Source: Clostridia bacterium
Lineage (GTDB): Bacteria > CBDUZB01 > JAGLHV01
Assembly (NCBI GenBank): GCA_030595925.1
Contig: JAUVLC010000034.1
Span: 1 to 22,381, forward strand
Direction: 5' to 3'
DNA length: 22,381 nucleotides
The stretch's first letter is position 1; every line of letters starts with the position of its first letter. Below are positions 1-8,217 of the stretch, in pieces. The notes beneath the pieces are model-generated. The model did no database searches and had not been told where the DNA came from. It saw only the letters and a list, made by a program, of their open reading frames with translations. The position numbers and the translations under genes were made by a program.

Positions 1-96
1 TTCCTTATTATTCTTTCCTTATTATTCTTTCCTTATTATTCTTTCCTTATTATTCTTTCCTTATTATTCTTTCCTTATTATTCTTTCCTTATTATT
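1..96. repeat. 14-bp tandem repeat array at the window edge
   Basis: The unit TTCCTTATTATTCT is repeated head to tail, six perfect copies followed by a 12-base partial copy, with no visible variation. The array starts at base 1, so it may continue outside the window. Its last bases supply the TAA stop codon of the thiE gene (minus strand, 97-95). Read on the minus strand the unit is AGAATAATAAGGAA. Fourteen is not a multiple of three, so this is not a coding repeat. Copies are contiguous without spacers, so it is a minisatellite and not CRISPR. Confidence 0.95.
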
Positions 97-727
97 AATT
101 TTTCGAATTTAAAAGAACTTTTTTTAAATTCTGTGATGTCTTTCTTATTTCTTCTAAACTATGACCTTTACAAATAGTACTGCTTATCGCAACCCTTCTT
201 CCTCCGACTTCTATAACTTGCTTAATATTACCTAAATCTATTCCCCCCAGGCAAAAAAATGGTATTTTTATTTCTTTTTCTATTTCAGTAATTAAATCTA
301 ATCCTACCGGCATCAAATCCGGCTTTGTGACTGTTTTAAAAATCGGCCCAACACCTATATAATCCGCACCTTTTTCCTGCGCAGCCTGTGCTTCTTCAAG
401 GCTATGGGTAGAAATACCTATTATCTTATCGCCCATAAATTTGCGCACATAGGCTATCTCTAAGTCATCCTGCCCCAGATGAACACCATCGGCCTGAGAA
501 GCCAGAGCAACATCCGGCCGATCATTAACGATAAAAATTATTTTATGTTTAAAGGTAATTTCCCTTAACGAGCAAGCTAACCGCATTAACTCTTTCCCAC
601 TCAATTCCTTAGCCCGAAGCTGAACAATTTCCACCCCGCCAATAATCGCTTCTTCGACCATTTTCTCATAGTTTATTCCCGGGAAAGGAAAACAAGTAAC
701 CAGGTAAAGCTCTTTATCTGCTAACAC
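95..727 (-). CDS. thiE: Thiamine-phosphate synthase ThiE
   Basis: ThiE joins hydroxymethylpyrimidine diphosphate to thiazole phosphate, giving thiamine phosphate in the cytoplasm. The 210-residue protein is a full-length single-domain TIM barrel. Visible family motifs are VQLRAKELSGKEL near residue 35, NDRPDVALASQADGVHLGQDD around 68-88, GISTHS near 104, GADYIGVGPIFKTVTKPD around 120-137 and the phosphate-binding LGGID near 160. The start is GTG at 727; no ATG precedes the conserved core. It overlaps the end of thiD2 by 14 bases in another frame, which suggests translational coupling. Some relatives carry the upstream ThiD2 domain fused to ThiE; here the two are separate. It is the last gene before the tandem repeat at the window edge. 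Confidence 0.95.
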   Translation of the reverse strand: MLADKELYLVTCFPFPGINYEKMVEEAIIGGVEIVQLRAKELSGKELMRLACSLREITFKHKIIFIVNDRPDVALASQADGVHLGQDDLEIAYVRKFMGDKIIGISTHSLEEAQAAQEKGADYIGVGPIFKTVTKPDLMPVGLDLITEIEKEIKIPFFCLGGIDLGNIKQVIEVGGRRVAISSTICKGHSLEEIRKTSQNLKKVLLNSKN

Positions 728-1172
728 TTTTTCTTTTTCGACTCTTTTCTAAAAATAAAATTATTACTTTTTTTTCCAACTCATAAACATCAAACCGCAT
801 TCTTTTGAATTTATATCCTGCACCGGAAGAAATCAATTTGGAAAATTCTTCTAATACCCTCAGTGCTTCTTCCGCTCTTTTAAAATTAGCAATTAACAAT
901 TCCTTTAGATTTTTTCTGTCTTTTTCCCTGATTTTAACCGCTATATCCCGACTTATTTTGCGGGCATAAATCAAATCCGGATAAATATTTTTAGACACTT
1001 TATCCAGTTTAAACCTTGTTTTTTTTATCCTTTCATAAATATCTTTATTCCGGAACACAAATCTAACTATTTCTTCTACTACACGCAACCCTTCTTTGGC
1101 GCGATTTAAATTGACATCAATTATACAATATAAATCTTCATTTTTTTGCTTTGTGGTAAATTTCCGTGGCAA
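714..1172 (-). CDS. thiD2: ThiD2-family hydroxymethylpyrimidine phosphate kinase
   Basis: This 152-residue protein matches the ThiD2 domain (PF17792), known from proteins fused to the N-terminus of ThiE and described as a monofunctional HMP-phosphate kinase in bacteria that lack ThiD. The family pattern is visible twice: NLNRAKEGLRVVEEIVRF at residues 21-38 and NFKRAEEALRVLEEFSKL at 96-113, an internal duplication. An RD motif follows at 75-76. The start is TTG at 1172: an in-frame TAG lies five codons upstream (1187-1185), and no ATG exists before the domain. Weak GGAA-type pairing lies upstream. It begins 18 bases after rfaE2 and overlaps thiE by 14 bases. The kinase role is inferred from family and context, and the adjacency to thiE strongly supports it. 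Confidence 0.88.
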   Translation of the reverse strand: MPRKFTTKQKNEDLYCIIDVNLNRAKEGLRVVEEIVRFVFRNKDIYERIKKTRFKLDKVSKNIYPDLIYARKISRDIAVKIREKDRKNLKELLIANFKRAEEALRVLEEFSKLISSGAGYKFKRMRFDVYELEKKVIILFLEKSRKRKSVSR

Positions 1173-1190
1173 ATTACTTTTTTCCTATCT

Positions 1191-1673
1191 TTATCCATAT
1201 TTTTTTAAAATTGTTTCTATTAATTTTGTGCTTGACCATCCCTCAAACAACGGGACAGTAAGCACCTTCCCTTTATAAGATTCCACAAAATCCCTTCCTA
1301 CTATTTCATTTAAAGAATAATCCCCCCCTTTTATTAATACATCCGGCTTTAATTCTCTTATTACTTTTCCGGGAGTATCTTCACTAAAAATAGTTACCCA
1401 ATCCACACATTCAAGAGCGGCAAGCATCTCCGCTCTTTCCCACTCATCAACTAAAGGCCGTTTCGCTCCTTTCAGCCTTTTTATTGAATCATTGCTATTC
1501 ACAGCGACAACTAAAAAGTCTCCTTTTGTTTTTACCTTCTCCAAATAATACAAATGCCCCGGATGAAAAACATCAAAACACCCATTAGTAAAAACAACTT
1601 TTTTATCTTCTCTTTTTAAGCCCTGCACTATTTTCTTTAATTCAGTCAAAGATTTTATTTTTTTTGCTGTCAT
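1191..1673 (-). CDS. rfaE2: D-glycero-beta-D-manno-heptose 1-phosphate adenylyltransferase (HldE C-terminal type)
   Basis: It transfers AMP from ATP to heptose 1-phosphate, giving ADP-D-glycero-D-manno-heptose for the LPS inner core. It is a stand-alone cytidylyltransferase-like domain of about 160 residues, equal to the C-terminal half of bifunctional HldE. Motifs are TNGCFDVFHPGH (the HxGH nucleotide-binding motif), KRLKG..RPL and the C-terminal GWSSTKLI signature. An upstream TTG at 1688 is possible, but ATG at 1673 has a GAG a few bases upstream and sits at the usual distance from the domain. A 124-base gap separates it from gmhA; thiD2 follows after 18 bases. The partner kinase (HldA) and phosphatase (GmhB) are not in the window. 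Confidence 0.93.
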   Translation of the reverse strand: MTAKKIKSLTELKKIVQGLKREDKKVVFTNGCFDVFHPGHLYYLEKVKTKGDFLVVAVNSNDSIKRLKGAKRPLVDEWERAEMLAALECVDWVTIFSEDTPGKVIRELKPDVLIKGGDYSLNEIVGRDFVESYKGKVLTVPLFEGWSSTKLIETILKKYG

Positions 1674-1797
1674 CGACTCTAAACCCAAGAATAAAATTTA
1701 AATTATAATTTCTTTATTGATAAATTTGTTCGTTTTTTAATAATCAACAAATGCTTTTTCATTCCCTCTGTCTGAACTAAAAAATCAGCGGGATAAA

Positions 1798-2379
1798 CTA
1801 AAACATTATGTCCTCCACTAATTCACAAATAATATGCCCTACCATTATATGAGATTCCTGAATGCGAGGCACATCCGAGGAAGGAACGGTAAAACAAAAA
1901 TCAGCTAATTTAAATAATTTCCCTCCTTTACTGCCGGTAAAAGCAATAGTTATTGCCCCCTTTTTTTTAGCACACTTTATCCCCTTTAATACATTAGGGG
2001 AATTCCCGCTTGTGCTAATACCAACAACTACATCTCCTGCTTTAACCAATGCTTCAATCTGACGGGAAAAAACACATTCAAACCCCATATCATTTCCAAT
2101 GGCAGTTAAAAGGGAAGTATTCGTAGTAAGAGCAATGGCCGGCAAGGAAATCCGGTCTTTCCTAAATCGACAAACAAATTCCGCTACCAGATGCTGGGCA
2201 TCTGCTGCACTGCCACCATTACCAAAAAAAACTATCTTTTTTCTCCGACGAAAAGCCTTTACTACAACCTGTACAATTCCTTCTATCAAACCTATCTGAT
2301 CTTTAATAATACAATTATTTATTTCTATTGATGTTTGTAAACTCTGTTTTATTTTATCTTTCGTTTTAAGTTTTTTCAT
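1798..2379 (-). CDS. gmhA: Phosphoheptose isomerase GmhA
   Basis: GmhA converts sedoheptulose 7-phosphate to D-glycero-D-manno-heptose 7-phosphate, the first committed step of ADP-heptose synthesis. It is a single SIS domain of 193 residues, typical for the family. Motifs include [41 protein letters not shown] and [11 protein letters not shown]. Counting from ATG 2379, the probable metal ligands H63, E67, Q174 and H182 keep exactly the spacing of E. coli H61, E65, Q172 and H180. The ATG at 2379 overlaps the accC stop in an ATGA pair; an upstream TTG at 2391 would add four residues and cannot be excluded. With rfaE2 downstream it argues for a heptose-containing LPS core. Confidence 0.95.
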   Translation of the reverse strand: MKKLKTKDKIKQSLQTSIEINNCIIKDQIGLIEGIVQVVVKAFRRRKKIVFFGNGGSAADAQHLVAEFVCRFRKDRISLPAIALTTNTSLLTAIGNDMGFECVFSRQIEALVKAGDVVVGISTSGNSPNVLKGIKCAKKKGAITIAFTGSKGGKLFKLADFCFTVPSSDVPRIQESHIMVGHIICELVEDIMF

Positions 2380-3725
2380 CTTTCCGGCCAAATTCTTCGT
2401 TGGATAAAATTAGTATAAACCTCTCCTTTCCTAAAAAAAGCATTATCCATAACTTTTTGATGAAAGGGAATAGTAGTTTTTATTCCTTCTATTACAAATT
2501 CATTTAAAGCCCTTTGCATTCTGCAAATTGCCCCCTGACGGTTATTATTCAACACTAATAATTTTGCTAACATTGAATCGTAAAAAGGAGGAACTTGATA
2601 TCCTGAATATATATGGGTATCAATTCTTATTCCCGGCCCTCCCGGAGAAATCAAATGGGTAATCGTCCCCGATGAAGGAACAAAATCCCGTTCAGGATCT
2701 TCAGCGTTAATACGACACTCTATCGCATGACCTTTAGACTGTATTTTATCCTGTTTAATATTTAATTTTTCCCCAAAAGCCAAACGGATTTGTTCTTTAA
2801 CCAAATCAATACCGGTCACTAATTCACTTACTGAATGTTCTACCTGTATCCGAGTATTCATCTCGACAAAATAAAAATTATCTTTTTTATCCAAAAGAAA
2901 CTCTACCGTACCTACTGTAACATACTTTACCAGCTTTGCTATTCGGCAAGCTGCCTGCCCCATTTTTTTGCGTAATTTTGCGTTAACAGCTACGGAAGGA
3001 GATTCTTCTATCAACTTTTGATGACGGCGTTGAACAGAACAATCCCTCTCAGGTAAATAGACTACTTCCCCTGTTTTATCCCCCATTATTTGAAATTCTA
3101 TATGACGCGGTTCTTCAATATACTTTTCCATATATACTTCCCCGTTACCAAAAGCAGCCTGCGCCTCACTCTGAGCAGTCATAATCGCATTTCCCAAAGC
3201 ACTTTCACTCTGAACAACACGCATTCCTTTACCTCCACCTCCCGCAGAGGCTTTAATGATTACCGGATATTTTATCTTAGAAGCTAATTCCTTTGCTTCC
3301 TCAATACCGGAAATAGTGCCTTCACTCCCCGGAATAACAGGAATTTTTCCCTTTCTTACTATTTTTTTCGCCTGAGCTTTATCCCCCATATTAAGAATTG
3401 CCTCTTTAGAAGGACCAATGAATTTAATCCCACAACTTTCACATACTTCTGCAAAATAAGTATTTTCGGCAAGAAACCCATACCCGGGATGTATTGCATC
3501 CGCACCGGAAATCTCCGCCGCACTAATAATATTTGGGATATTTAAGTAACTTTTTCCGGATGGTCCGGGACCGATACATACACTTTCATCACTAAATCGC
3601 ACATGAAGAGCATCATTGTCTGCTTCAGAATGGACTGCTACCGTTTTTATTCCTAATTCTTTACATGCCCTGATAATTCTTACAGCTATTTCTCCCCGAT
3701 TAGCAATTAATATTTTTTTAAACAT
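2376..3725 (-). CDS. accC: Biotin carboxylase subunit of acetyl-CoA carboxylase
   Basis: AccC uses ATP and bicarbonate to carboxylate biotin on AccB, the first half-reaction of acetyl-CoA carboxylase in fatty acid synthesis. The 449-residue length is canonical. Visible are the N-terminal [19 protein letters not shown] motif, the glycine-rich ATP-grasp loop [45 protein letters not shown] and the catalytic [12 protein letters not shown], followed by SVSE where PVTE is usual. The ATG at 3725 has an AGGAGG ribosome site (3737-3732) six bases upstream. It overlaps the end of accB by 8 bases and gmhA by an ATGA pair. The accA and accD carboxyltransferase genes are not in the window. Confidence 0.97.
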   Translation of the reverse strand: MFKKILIANRGEIAVRIIRACKELGIKTVAVHSEADNDALHVRFSDESVCIGPGPSGKSYLNIPNIISAAEISGADAIHPGYGFLAENTYFAEVCESCGIKFIGPSKEAILNMGDKAQAKKIVRKGKIPVIPGSEGTISGIEEAKELASKIKYPVIIKASAGGGGKGMRVVQSESALGNAIMTAQSEAQAAFGNGEVYMEKYIEEPRHIEFQIMGDKTGEVVYLPERDCSVQRRHQKLIEESPSVAVNAKLRKKMGQAACRIAKLVKYVTVGTVEFLLDKKDNFYFVEMNTRIQVEHSVSELVTGIDLVKEQIRLAFGEKLNIKQDKIQSKGHAIECRINAEDPERDFVPSSGTITHLISPGGPGIRIDTHIYSGYQVPPFYDSMLAKLLVLNNNRQGAICRMQRALNEFVIEGIKTTIPFHQKVMDNAFFRKGEVYTNFIQRRIWPER

Positions 3726-4230
3726 TTTTACCCTCCTGCTGCTTTGTTTTACGGGGATCTATTAAAAATAAGCTCTGTCCGTACTCCACCGCATGGCCAT
3801 CCTCAACTAAAATTTCAACTATTTTGCCCTGTATTTCCGAAGTAATTTCTTTTAAAATTTTCATTGCTTCAATAATATAAATTTTTTGTCCCACCCGAAT
3901 ATTATCCCCTTCTTTTACCAAAGTGGTTTTATCCGAAGAAATAATATGGAACGTTCCCACCATCAGTGATTTTATAGTGACATACTTATTTTTATCGTTT
4001 CTAAGAAAGGTTTTCGAGACCAACTCATCTCTATCCGAAATGTCTTCTTTGATTATTTGCTTTTTTTCTCCTGTCTTAGTTTTACCTTTAAGCTCTTTTT
4101 GATTAAGAGGAATATTTTGCCCTTCTCCCTTCTTAAAAGCAACTTTTATCCCGTCTTTTTCCCAAACAAGTTCATTAATATCCGTTTCATCCAGCAATTG
4201 AATAAAACTTTCCATTTGTTTTAAATCCAT
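3718..4230 (-). CDS. accB: Biotin carboxyl carrier protein of acetyl-CoA carboxylase
   Basis: AccB carries biotin between AccC and the carboxyltransferase. From ATG 4230 it has 170 residues: an N-terminal helical region starting [17 protein letters not shown], a charged linker (about residues 36-80), then the biotinyl domain with VGTFH, the EAMK motif whose lysine (about residue 124) is the biotin site, and a closing QSLFLI. The motif reads EAMKILKEI against the usual EAMKLMNEI, and KSLMVGTF replaces the common SPMVGTF. ATG 4230 is preferred over GTG 4242 because GGGAGGG (4240-4234) lies between them, just upstream of the ATG, while the GTG has no ribosome site. The genes efp upstream and accC downstream are a common neighbourhood. 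Confidence 0.95.
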   Translation of the reverse strand: MDLKQMESFIQLLDETDINELVWEKDGIKVAFKKGEGQNIPLNQKELKGKTKTGEKKQIIKEDISDRDELVSKTFLRNDKNKYVTIKSLMVGTFHIISSDKTTLVKEGDNIRVGQKIYIIEAMKILKEITSEIQGKIVEILVEDGHAVEYGQSLFLIDPRKTKQQEGKNV

Positions 4231-4261
4231 TTTCCCTCCCACTTTTTCTTAGCCGAAAATA

Positions 4262-4819
4262 TTACACTCTTTGTAAGTACTCTCCGTTGCGGGTATCCAC
4301 CCGCACAACATCATCAATATTAATAAACAAAGGAACCTGTATTACTAATTCCGTTTCTAACGTCGCCGGTTTGGTAGTAGAAGAAGCAGTATTTCCTTTT
4401 AACCCCGGTTCTGTATAAACAACCTTAAGCTCTACTGTAATAGGCAACTCTACCCCAATTATCTCCTTATTGTAAGACAATACAGAAACCTCCATATTTT
4501 CTATCAAAAAACTAACCTTATCCTTCAGCTGTTCTTTGGTAAGCACAAGTTGTTCGTAAGTTTCCATATCCATAAAATTATATTCATCCCGGGCCGCATA
4601 CAAAAAAGTTTTCTTACTTGATTCCAATGTTGCATCTTCTACCTTTTCCCCTGCCCTAAAAGTCCTCTCCAAAATCTGTCCGGTTTTAATATTTTTTAAT
4701 TTCACCCGAACTATTGCCCCTCCTTTGCCCGGTTTATGGTGTTGAAACCAGACAATATTAAAAAGCTGTTTATTCAATATAATATTCATTCCGTTCCTAA
4801 AATCCGCTGTAGTAATCAT
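4262..4819 (-). CDS. efp: Translation elongation factor P
   Basis: EF-P binds ribosomes stalled on consecutive prolines and speeds peptide-bond formation. The 185 residues match the usual length: an N-terminal KOW-like domain (about 1-65) followed by two OB-fold domains. The tip loop reads HHKPGKGGA at residues 27-35, with K32 at the position that is post-translationally modified in many bacteria. The C-terminal region contains the VRVDTRNGEYLQRV ending typical of the family. The ATG at 4819 overlaps the M24 peptidase stop in an ATGA pair, and accB starts 31 bases after its stop. No EpmA/EpmB-type modification gene is in the window, so the modification state cannot be predicted. Confidence 0.97.
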   Translation of the reverse strand: MITTADFRNGMNIILNKQLFNIVWFQHHKPGKGGAIVRVKLKNIKTGQILERTFRAGEKVEDATLESSKKTFLYAARDEYNFMDMETYEQLVLTKEQLKDKVSFLIENMEVSVLSYNKEIIGVELPITVELKVVYTEPGLKGNTASSTTKPATLETELVIQVPLFINIDDVVRVDTRNGEYLQRV

Positions 4820-5865
4820 TCCTTCTCCTCCGTAAGTATTTTACACCCTGATTTGGTAACCAAAACCATGTCCTCAATACGCATCCCGCCTATACCGGGA
4901 ACATAAATTCCCGGCTCCACGGTAAAAACCATTCCTTCTTCCAAAATTTCCTTACTTTTACTATTTAAATACGGCAATTCATGAACGTCTATACCCACAC
5001 CATGCCCTAACCCATGAACAAAAAATTTACCGTACCCACCTTTTTTAATTACTTCTCTTGCCGTATTATCTAAAACACTGCATTTTACCCCCGGTCTTAT
5101 TTTATCTAAAACCCTATTTCTTGCCTCACCTAATAAATTATATATACACTGATGAGATTTGTTGATTTTACCTAAAAAAATCATCCTTGTCAAGTCACTT
5201 TTATACCCGCAATATTCACACCCGAAATCAACCAGGACTATATCCCTTTGTTTGACCTTTCTTTTTCTTAACCGATAATGGGGAAAAACAGTATTTTCAT
5301 TACCGGAAGCAACGATAGGCTCAAAAGCAATACCCCAATCCTTACCCTGTCCCATTATAAAGCGGATAATCTCATTATAAATTTCCCATTCCTCTTTACC
5401 ACTTCTAACCCAACTTTTTATATGATGCCAGGTTTTTATTGCCATACAAGCACTTTTTCTAATCAATGTTATTTCTTTTTTATCTTTTTTCAAACGAAGC
5501 TTTTCGGGAAAATTGTTTTGTAAAACAACATTAATCCCTTTAAGTTCTTTTTTTAACTGCCGATATAAATTTATACTGATAGAATTTTCTACACCTAAAG
5601 ATTTTATCCTGCTTCGACGGATATAATCCGTTATTTTATTCGGCTTATTCAGATTTACCACTGTCAAATTTTTTATCCGCCATTTAGCTTCGGCAAATAA
5701 CAATCCCGGAACAAAAACCAATACCCGGGAAGAAGTCACTAAAAGAAAACCCGCATCTAACCTGACCCCGGTAAAATAAAAGAAATTAGAGGGGTTATTA
5801 ATTAAAAATGCCTCTAATTTCTTTTTTCTCAGAAGTTTTTTTAAACATTCAATTCTTGTCTTCAT
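4816..5865 (-). CDS. M24-family metallopeptidase (Xaa-Pro aminopeptidase/dipeptidase type)
   Basis: This is a 349-residue pita-bread peptidase expected to cleave N-terminal Xaa-Pro bonds in the cytoplasm. Residues 1-130 form a creatinase/prolidase N-terminal domain starting around the [10 protein letters not shown] motif (residues 24-33). The rest is the catalytic domain. All five metal ligands are present: D213 in LVDFG, D224 in SDLTR, H288 in HGLGHGVG, E317 in TVEPGIY and E331 in RIEDM. ATG 5865 overlaps the aroQ stop (ATGA), and the 3' end overlaps efp in the same way. Placement directly before efp is widespread in bacteria and fits a shared theme of proline handling, but the true substrate (pepP- or pepQ-like) cannot be told from sequence alone. 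Confidence 0.93.
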   Translation of the reverse strand: MKTRIECLKKLLRKKKLEAFLINNPSNFFYFTGVRLDAGFLLVTSSRVLVFVPGLLFAEAKWRIKNLTVVNLNKPNKITDYIRRSRIKSLGVENSISINLYRQLKKELKGINVVLQNNFPEKLRLKKDKKEITLIRKSACMAIKTWHHIKSWVRSGKEEWEIYNEIIRFIMGQGKDWGIAFEPIVASGNENTVFPHYRLRKRKVKQRDIVLVDFGCEYCGYKSDLTRMIFLGKINKSHQCIYNLLGEARNRVLDKIRPGVKCSVLDNTAREVIKKGGYGKFFVHGLGHGVGIDVHELPYLNSKSKEILEEGMVFTVEPGIYVPGIGGMRIEDMVLVTKSGCKILTEEKE

Positions 5866-6299
5866 TTTTTAACCATAAATACTGCCGCCCGAAGGGCTAA
5901 TAAATAACTATTTACTCCAAAACCGCTTATCTGCCCTACTGCTGCCGGAGCAATTAATGATTTAGACCTAAATTCTTCCCGATTGTAAATATTGGATAAA
6001 TGAACCTCAATAGTCGGAATTTTGACCCCCGACACAGCATCCCGAATAGCAACACTGGTATGGGTAAAAGCGGCAGGATTAATAATAATCACATCTACTT
6101 TTCCTTTAGAAGAGCCAATAGCATCAACAATTACCCCCTCATGATTGGATTGTAAAAATTCTACCTGACAATCTAATTCCCTGGCTAATTTGCTTATCCG
6201 CTGATTAATTTCATCTAAAGTAGTTGTTCCATAAAACTCAGATTCTCTGTCACCTAACAAATTTAAGTTAGGACCGTGAATTACCAATATTTTCCTCAT
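5862..6299 (-). CDS. aroQ: Type II 3-dehydroquinate dehydratase
   Basis: AroQ removes water from 3-dehydroquinate to give 3-dehydroshikimate, the third shikimate-pathway step. The 145-residue length is typical for the type II dodecameric enzyme. Motifs are the N-terminal [14 protein letters not shown] with R18 and the catalytic Y23 in EFYG, the QSNHEG motif (50-55), [16 protein letters not shown] (73-88) and EVHLSN with H100. The C-terminal [11 protein letters not shown] is also conserved. It lies 287 bases downstream of aroB, separated by a palindromic element, and its stop overlaps the peptidase start (ATGA). The aroE gene is not in this cluster. Confidence 0.96.
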   Translation of the reverse strand: MRKILVIHGPNLNLLGDRESEFYGTTTLDEINQRISKLARELDCQVEFLQSNHEGVIVDAIGSSKGKVDVIIINPAAFTHTSVAIRDAVSGVKIPTIEVHLSNIYNREEFRSKSLIAPAAVGQISGFGVNSYLLALRAAVFMVKK

Positions 6300-6373
6300 T
6301 ATATTATTCCCCCCCGTTTCTTAATGTTTTCAATAATTCTGCAAAATACAATATTCTGTCATTCCGCACTCGG

Positions 6374-6492
6374 AGACTGTCTCACAATCCCATTTTTGGT
6401 AGTCGCAGGCTTTAGCCTGCGTAAAATCTCCGACGATAACGCAACCTAAAGGTTGCGGCTACCACATAAATATCAAAGTTATGACACAGTCT
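6374..6492. repeat. REPIN/MITE-like nested palindromic element
   Basis: A 119-base imperfect palindrome sits between aroB and aroQ. The outer arms are AGACTGTCTCA (6374-6384) and TGACACAGTCT (6482-6492), inverted matches with one mismatch. Inside, TGGTAGTCGCA (6397-6407) is matched by TGCGGCTACCA (6454-6464), again with one mismatch. Within that lie two near-perfect hairpins: CGCAGGCT-TT-AGCCTGCG (6404-6421) and CGCAACCT-AA-AGGTTGCG (6440-6457). Two small GC-rich hairpins in inverted orientation match the architecture of REPINs mobilised by RAYT (Y1-type) transposases. No transposase gene is in the window. A further 8-bp inverted pair, CAGTCTGT (6488-6495) and ACAGACTG (6515-6522), adjoins the right end. 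Confidence 0.85.
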
Positions 6493-6586
6493 GTCCGCAA
6501 GAATAACCCTCTTTACAGACTGGCCGATAGGTAAAAAAGATAAAAATCCGTTTTGCAAAAATTTATAATGCGTTCGGCTAATTTTT

Positions 6587-7696
6587 CTAATTACATTTAC
6601 AAACATCTTTTATGATTTCTCTAACCATATCTTCCGGAACATCATTACGAACGACTACTTCCCCTATTCTGACAGGTAAAACAAAATTAACCTTTCCTTC
6701 CTCAACCTTTTTATCTAATTTCAAAATATTCATAAACTCATCAAGTGCCAATTTTTCTGCTACTTGCGTGGGTAATCCTGCCCTTTCAATCAATTTTTTT
6801 ATTCTTTGAGTATCCTGTGAATTAAGCATTCCTAATTTTTGGGCAATTCGATTAGCTATTATCATCCCCACCGCTACTGCTTCCCCGTGTTTATATCCTT
6901 TGTAATCCATCATCGTTTCTATTACATGACCGGCTGTATGGCCATAATTTAAAATTCTTCTTAAATCCTTTTCCTGCTCATCTTTTTGAACTACTATTGC
7001 TTTTATAGCATCCGCCTGCTGAATTATATGCTCTAAACAAACCCAATCCAAATCTTTTATCTTCTGCATATTTTCTTCCAGATAAAAAAATAAATCTTTA
7101 TCCCAAATAACCCCATATTTAATTGTCTCGGCTAACCCTATCTTTAATTCCCGTTGGGGCAACGTTTTTAAAACATTCAAATCGATAAACACTGCCTTGG
7201 GTTGATAAAAAGCACCGATTAAATTTTTACCCCGCGGATGATTTATCCCCACTTTACCACCGATAGAGGCATCCACCTGTGCCAGCAAGGTAGTAGGAAC
7301 CTGAATAAAAGAAACTCCCCTGAAAATAGTAGCGGCAAGAAAACCGGCTAAATCCCCGATTACCCCTCCTCCTAAAGCAAGTATCGTCGATTTTCGGTCT
7401 AATTTTTTTTCTATACAAACACTATACAGTTTGCTTATTTCTGCCTGCGATTTATATTCCTCTCCGTCAGGAACAATAGCGGTATAAACATCCCAATCTG
7501 CTTCCTGCAAGGATTTTACTACCGGCTCTAAATAAATTTTTTCCACTATCGGATTAGTAACTACCAATATTTTCCTGCCCGGTTTATATTCTTTAAGCCG
7601 GCTGCCTATATCTTCCAATTTGCATCCCACATAAATTTTATAGCTTTTATCTTTTAAATCTACTTTTATTTCTTTCATTTTTTCGTTCTCAATCAT
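6587..7696 (-). CDS. aroB: 3-dehydroquinate synthase
   Basis: AroB cyclises DAHP to 3-dehydroquinate using NAD and a divalent metal. The 369 residues match the family length. Key motifs are the NAD-binding GGGVIGDLAGFLAATIFRG near residue 109, QVPTTLLAQVDASIGGKVGIN, the metal ligand region GLAETIKYG, LNYGHTAGHVIE and KHGEAVAVGM. The ATG at 7696 overlaps the aroK stop (ATGA); a second in-frame ATG lies six codons in, at 7678. After its stop comes the 287-base gap with the palindromic element before aroQ. Confidence 0.97.
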   Translation of the reverse strand: MIENEKMKEIKVDLKDKSYKIYVGCKLEDIGSRLKEYKPGRKILVVTNPIVEKIYLEPVVKSLQEADWDVYTAIVPDGEEYKSQAEISKLYSVCIEKKLDRKSTILALGGGVIGDLAGFLAATIFRGVSFIQVPTTLLAQVDASIGGKVGINHPRGKNLIGAFYQPKAVFIDLNVLKTLPQRELKIGLAETIKYGVIWDKDLFFYLEENMQKIKDLDWVCLEHIIQQADAIKAIVVQKDEQEKDLRRILNYGHTAGHVIETMMDYKGYKHGEAVAVGMIIANRIAQKLGMLNSQDTQRIKKLIERAGLPTQVAEKLALDEFMNILKLDKKVEEGKVNFVLPVRIGEVVVRNDVPEDMVREIIKDVCKCN

Positions 7697-8217
7697 TTTT
7701 TTATTTTACTGCTGCCGACTTCCTTAAAAAAAGGAATAATTTCCCCGGTTATTTCCTTAATCTCTTTTTGTGAAGTATCAATCATTTTATGGCACCGCTG
7801 ATAAAAAGATTCTCTTTCTTTTAATAATTGCTCAATTTTATCTGCCGGCTTTTCGCCTTTTAATAAAGGCCGGTTAGTATCTTTACCGGTTCGTTGTAAA
7901 ATTATCTCCGCAGAAGCAGTCAGGCAAACAACAATCCCGTTCTTTTCTAACTCTTTCATATTTTCTTCTTTTAAAACCACTCCGCCACCGGTAGCAATAA
8001 CAAAATTATCCAGCATAGCCACACATTTAATTGCCGCTGTCTCTGCCTCGCGGAAATACTTCTCTCCCCGTCGTTTAAAAATATTCGGAATCGTCATCCC
8101 CACATCTTTTTCTATCATCTCATCAGTATCAATGTACTGCATTCCTGTTTCTTCTGCCAACTTCTTCCCCACAGCTGTTTTCCCTGTTCCCATAAATCCG
8201 GTCAAAACAATGTTCAT
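7693..8217 (-). CDS. aroK: Shikimate kinase
   Basis: AroK phosphorylates shikimate at the 3-hydroxyl with ATP. The 174-residue protein shows the P-loop GFMGTGKT at residues 7-14, the shikimate- and Mg-binding DTDE near 31, the RRGEKYFRE motif, GGGVV near 77 and the lid arginine in NRPLL near 117. It overlaps aroC upstream and aroB downstream with ATGA junctions, so the three genes form a tightly coupled block. Confidence 0.96.
   Translation of the reverse strand: MNIVLTGFMGTGKTAVGKKLAEETGMQYIDTDEMIEKDVGMTIPNIFKRRGEKYFREAETAAIKCVAMLDNFVIATGGGVVLKEENMKELEKNGIVVCLTASAEIILQRTGKDTNRPLLKGEKPADKIEQLLKERESFYQRCHKMIDTSQKEIKEITGEIIPFFKEVGSSKIKK

Noticed and set aside
1-96. CRISPR array
   Set aside because: The 14-base units are contiguous, with no spacers between them.
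1173-1190. TPP riboswitch ahead of thiD2
   Set aside because: Only 18 bases separate rfaE2 and thiD2, far too short for a THI element, and none was seen in the 1674-1797 gap.
1674-1797. Possible 19-codon peptide between gmhA and rfaE2
   Set aside because: It starts MKKHLLIIKK but has no conserved feature and a badly spaced ribosome site; treated as plain intergenic DNA.
6412-6606. 64-codon minus-strand reading frame after aroB
   Set aside because: Its second half is just the translated palindromic element (arginine-rich repeats such as RLRYRRRF), and the first half has no recognisable domain. It is a by-product of the repeat.
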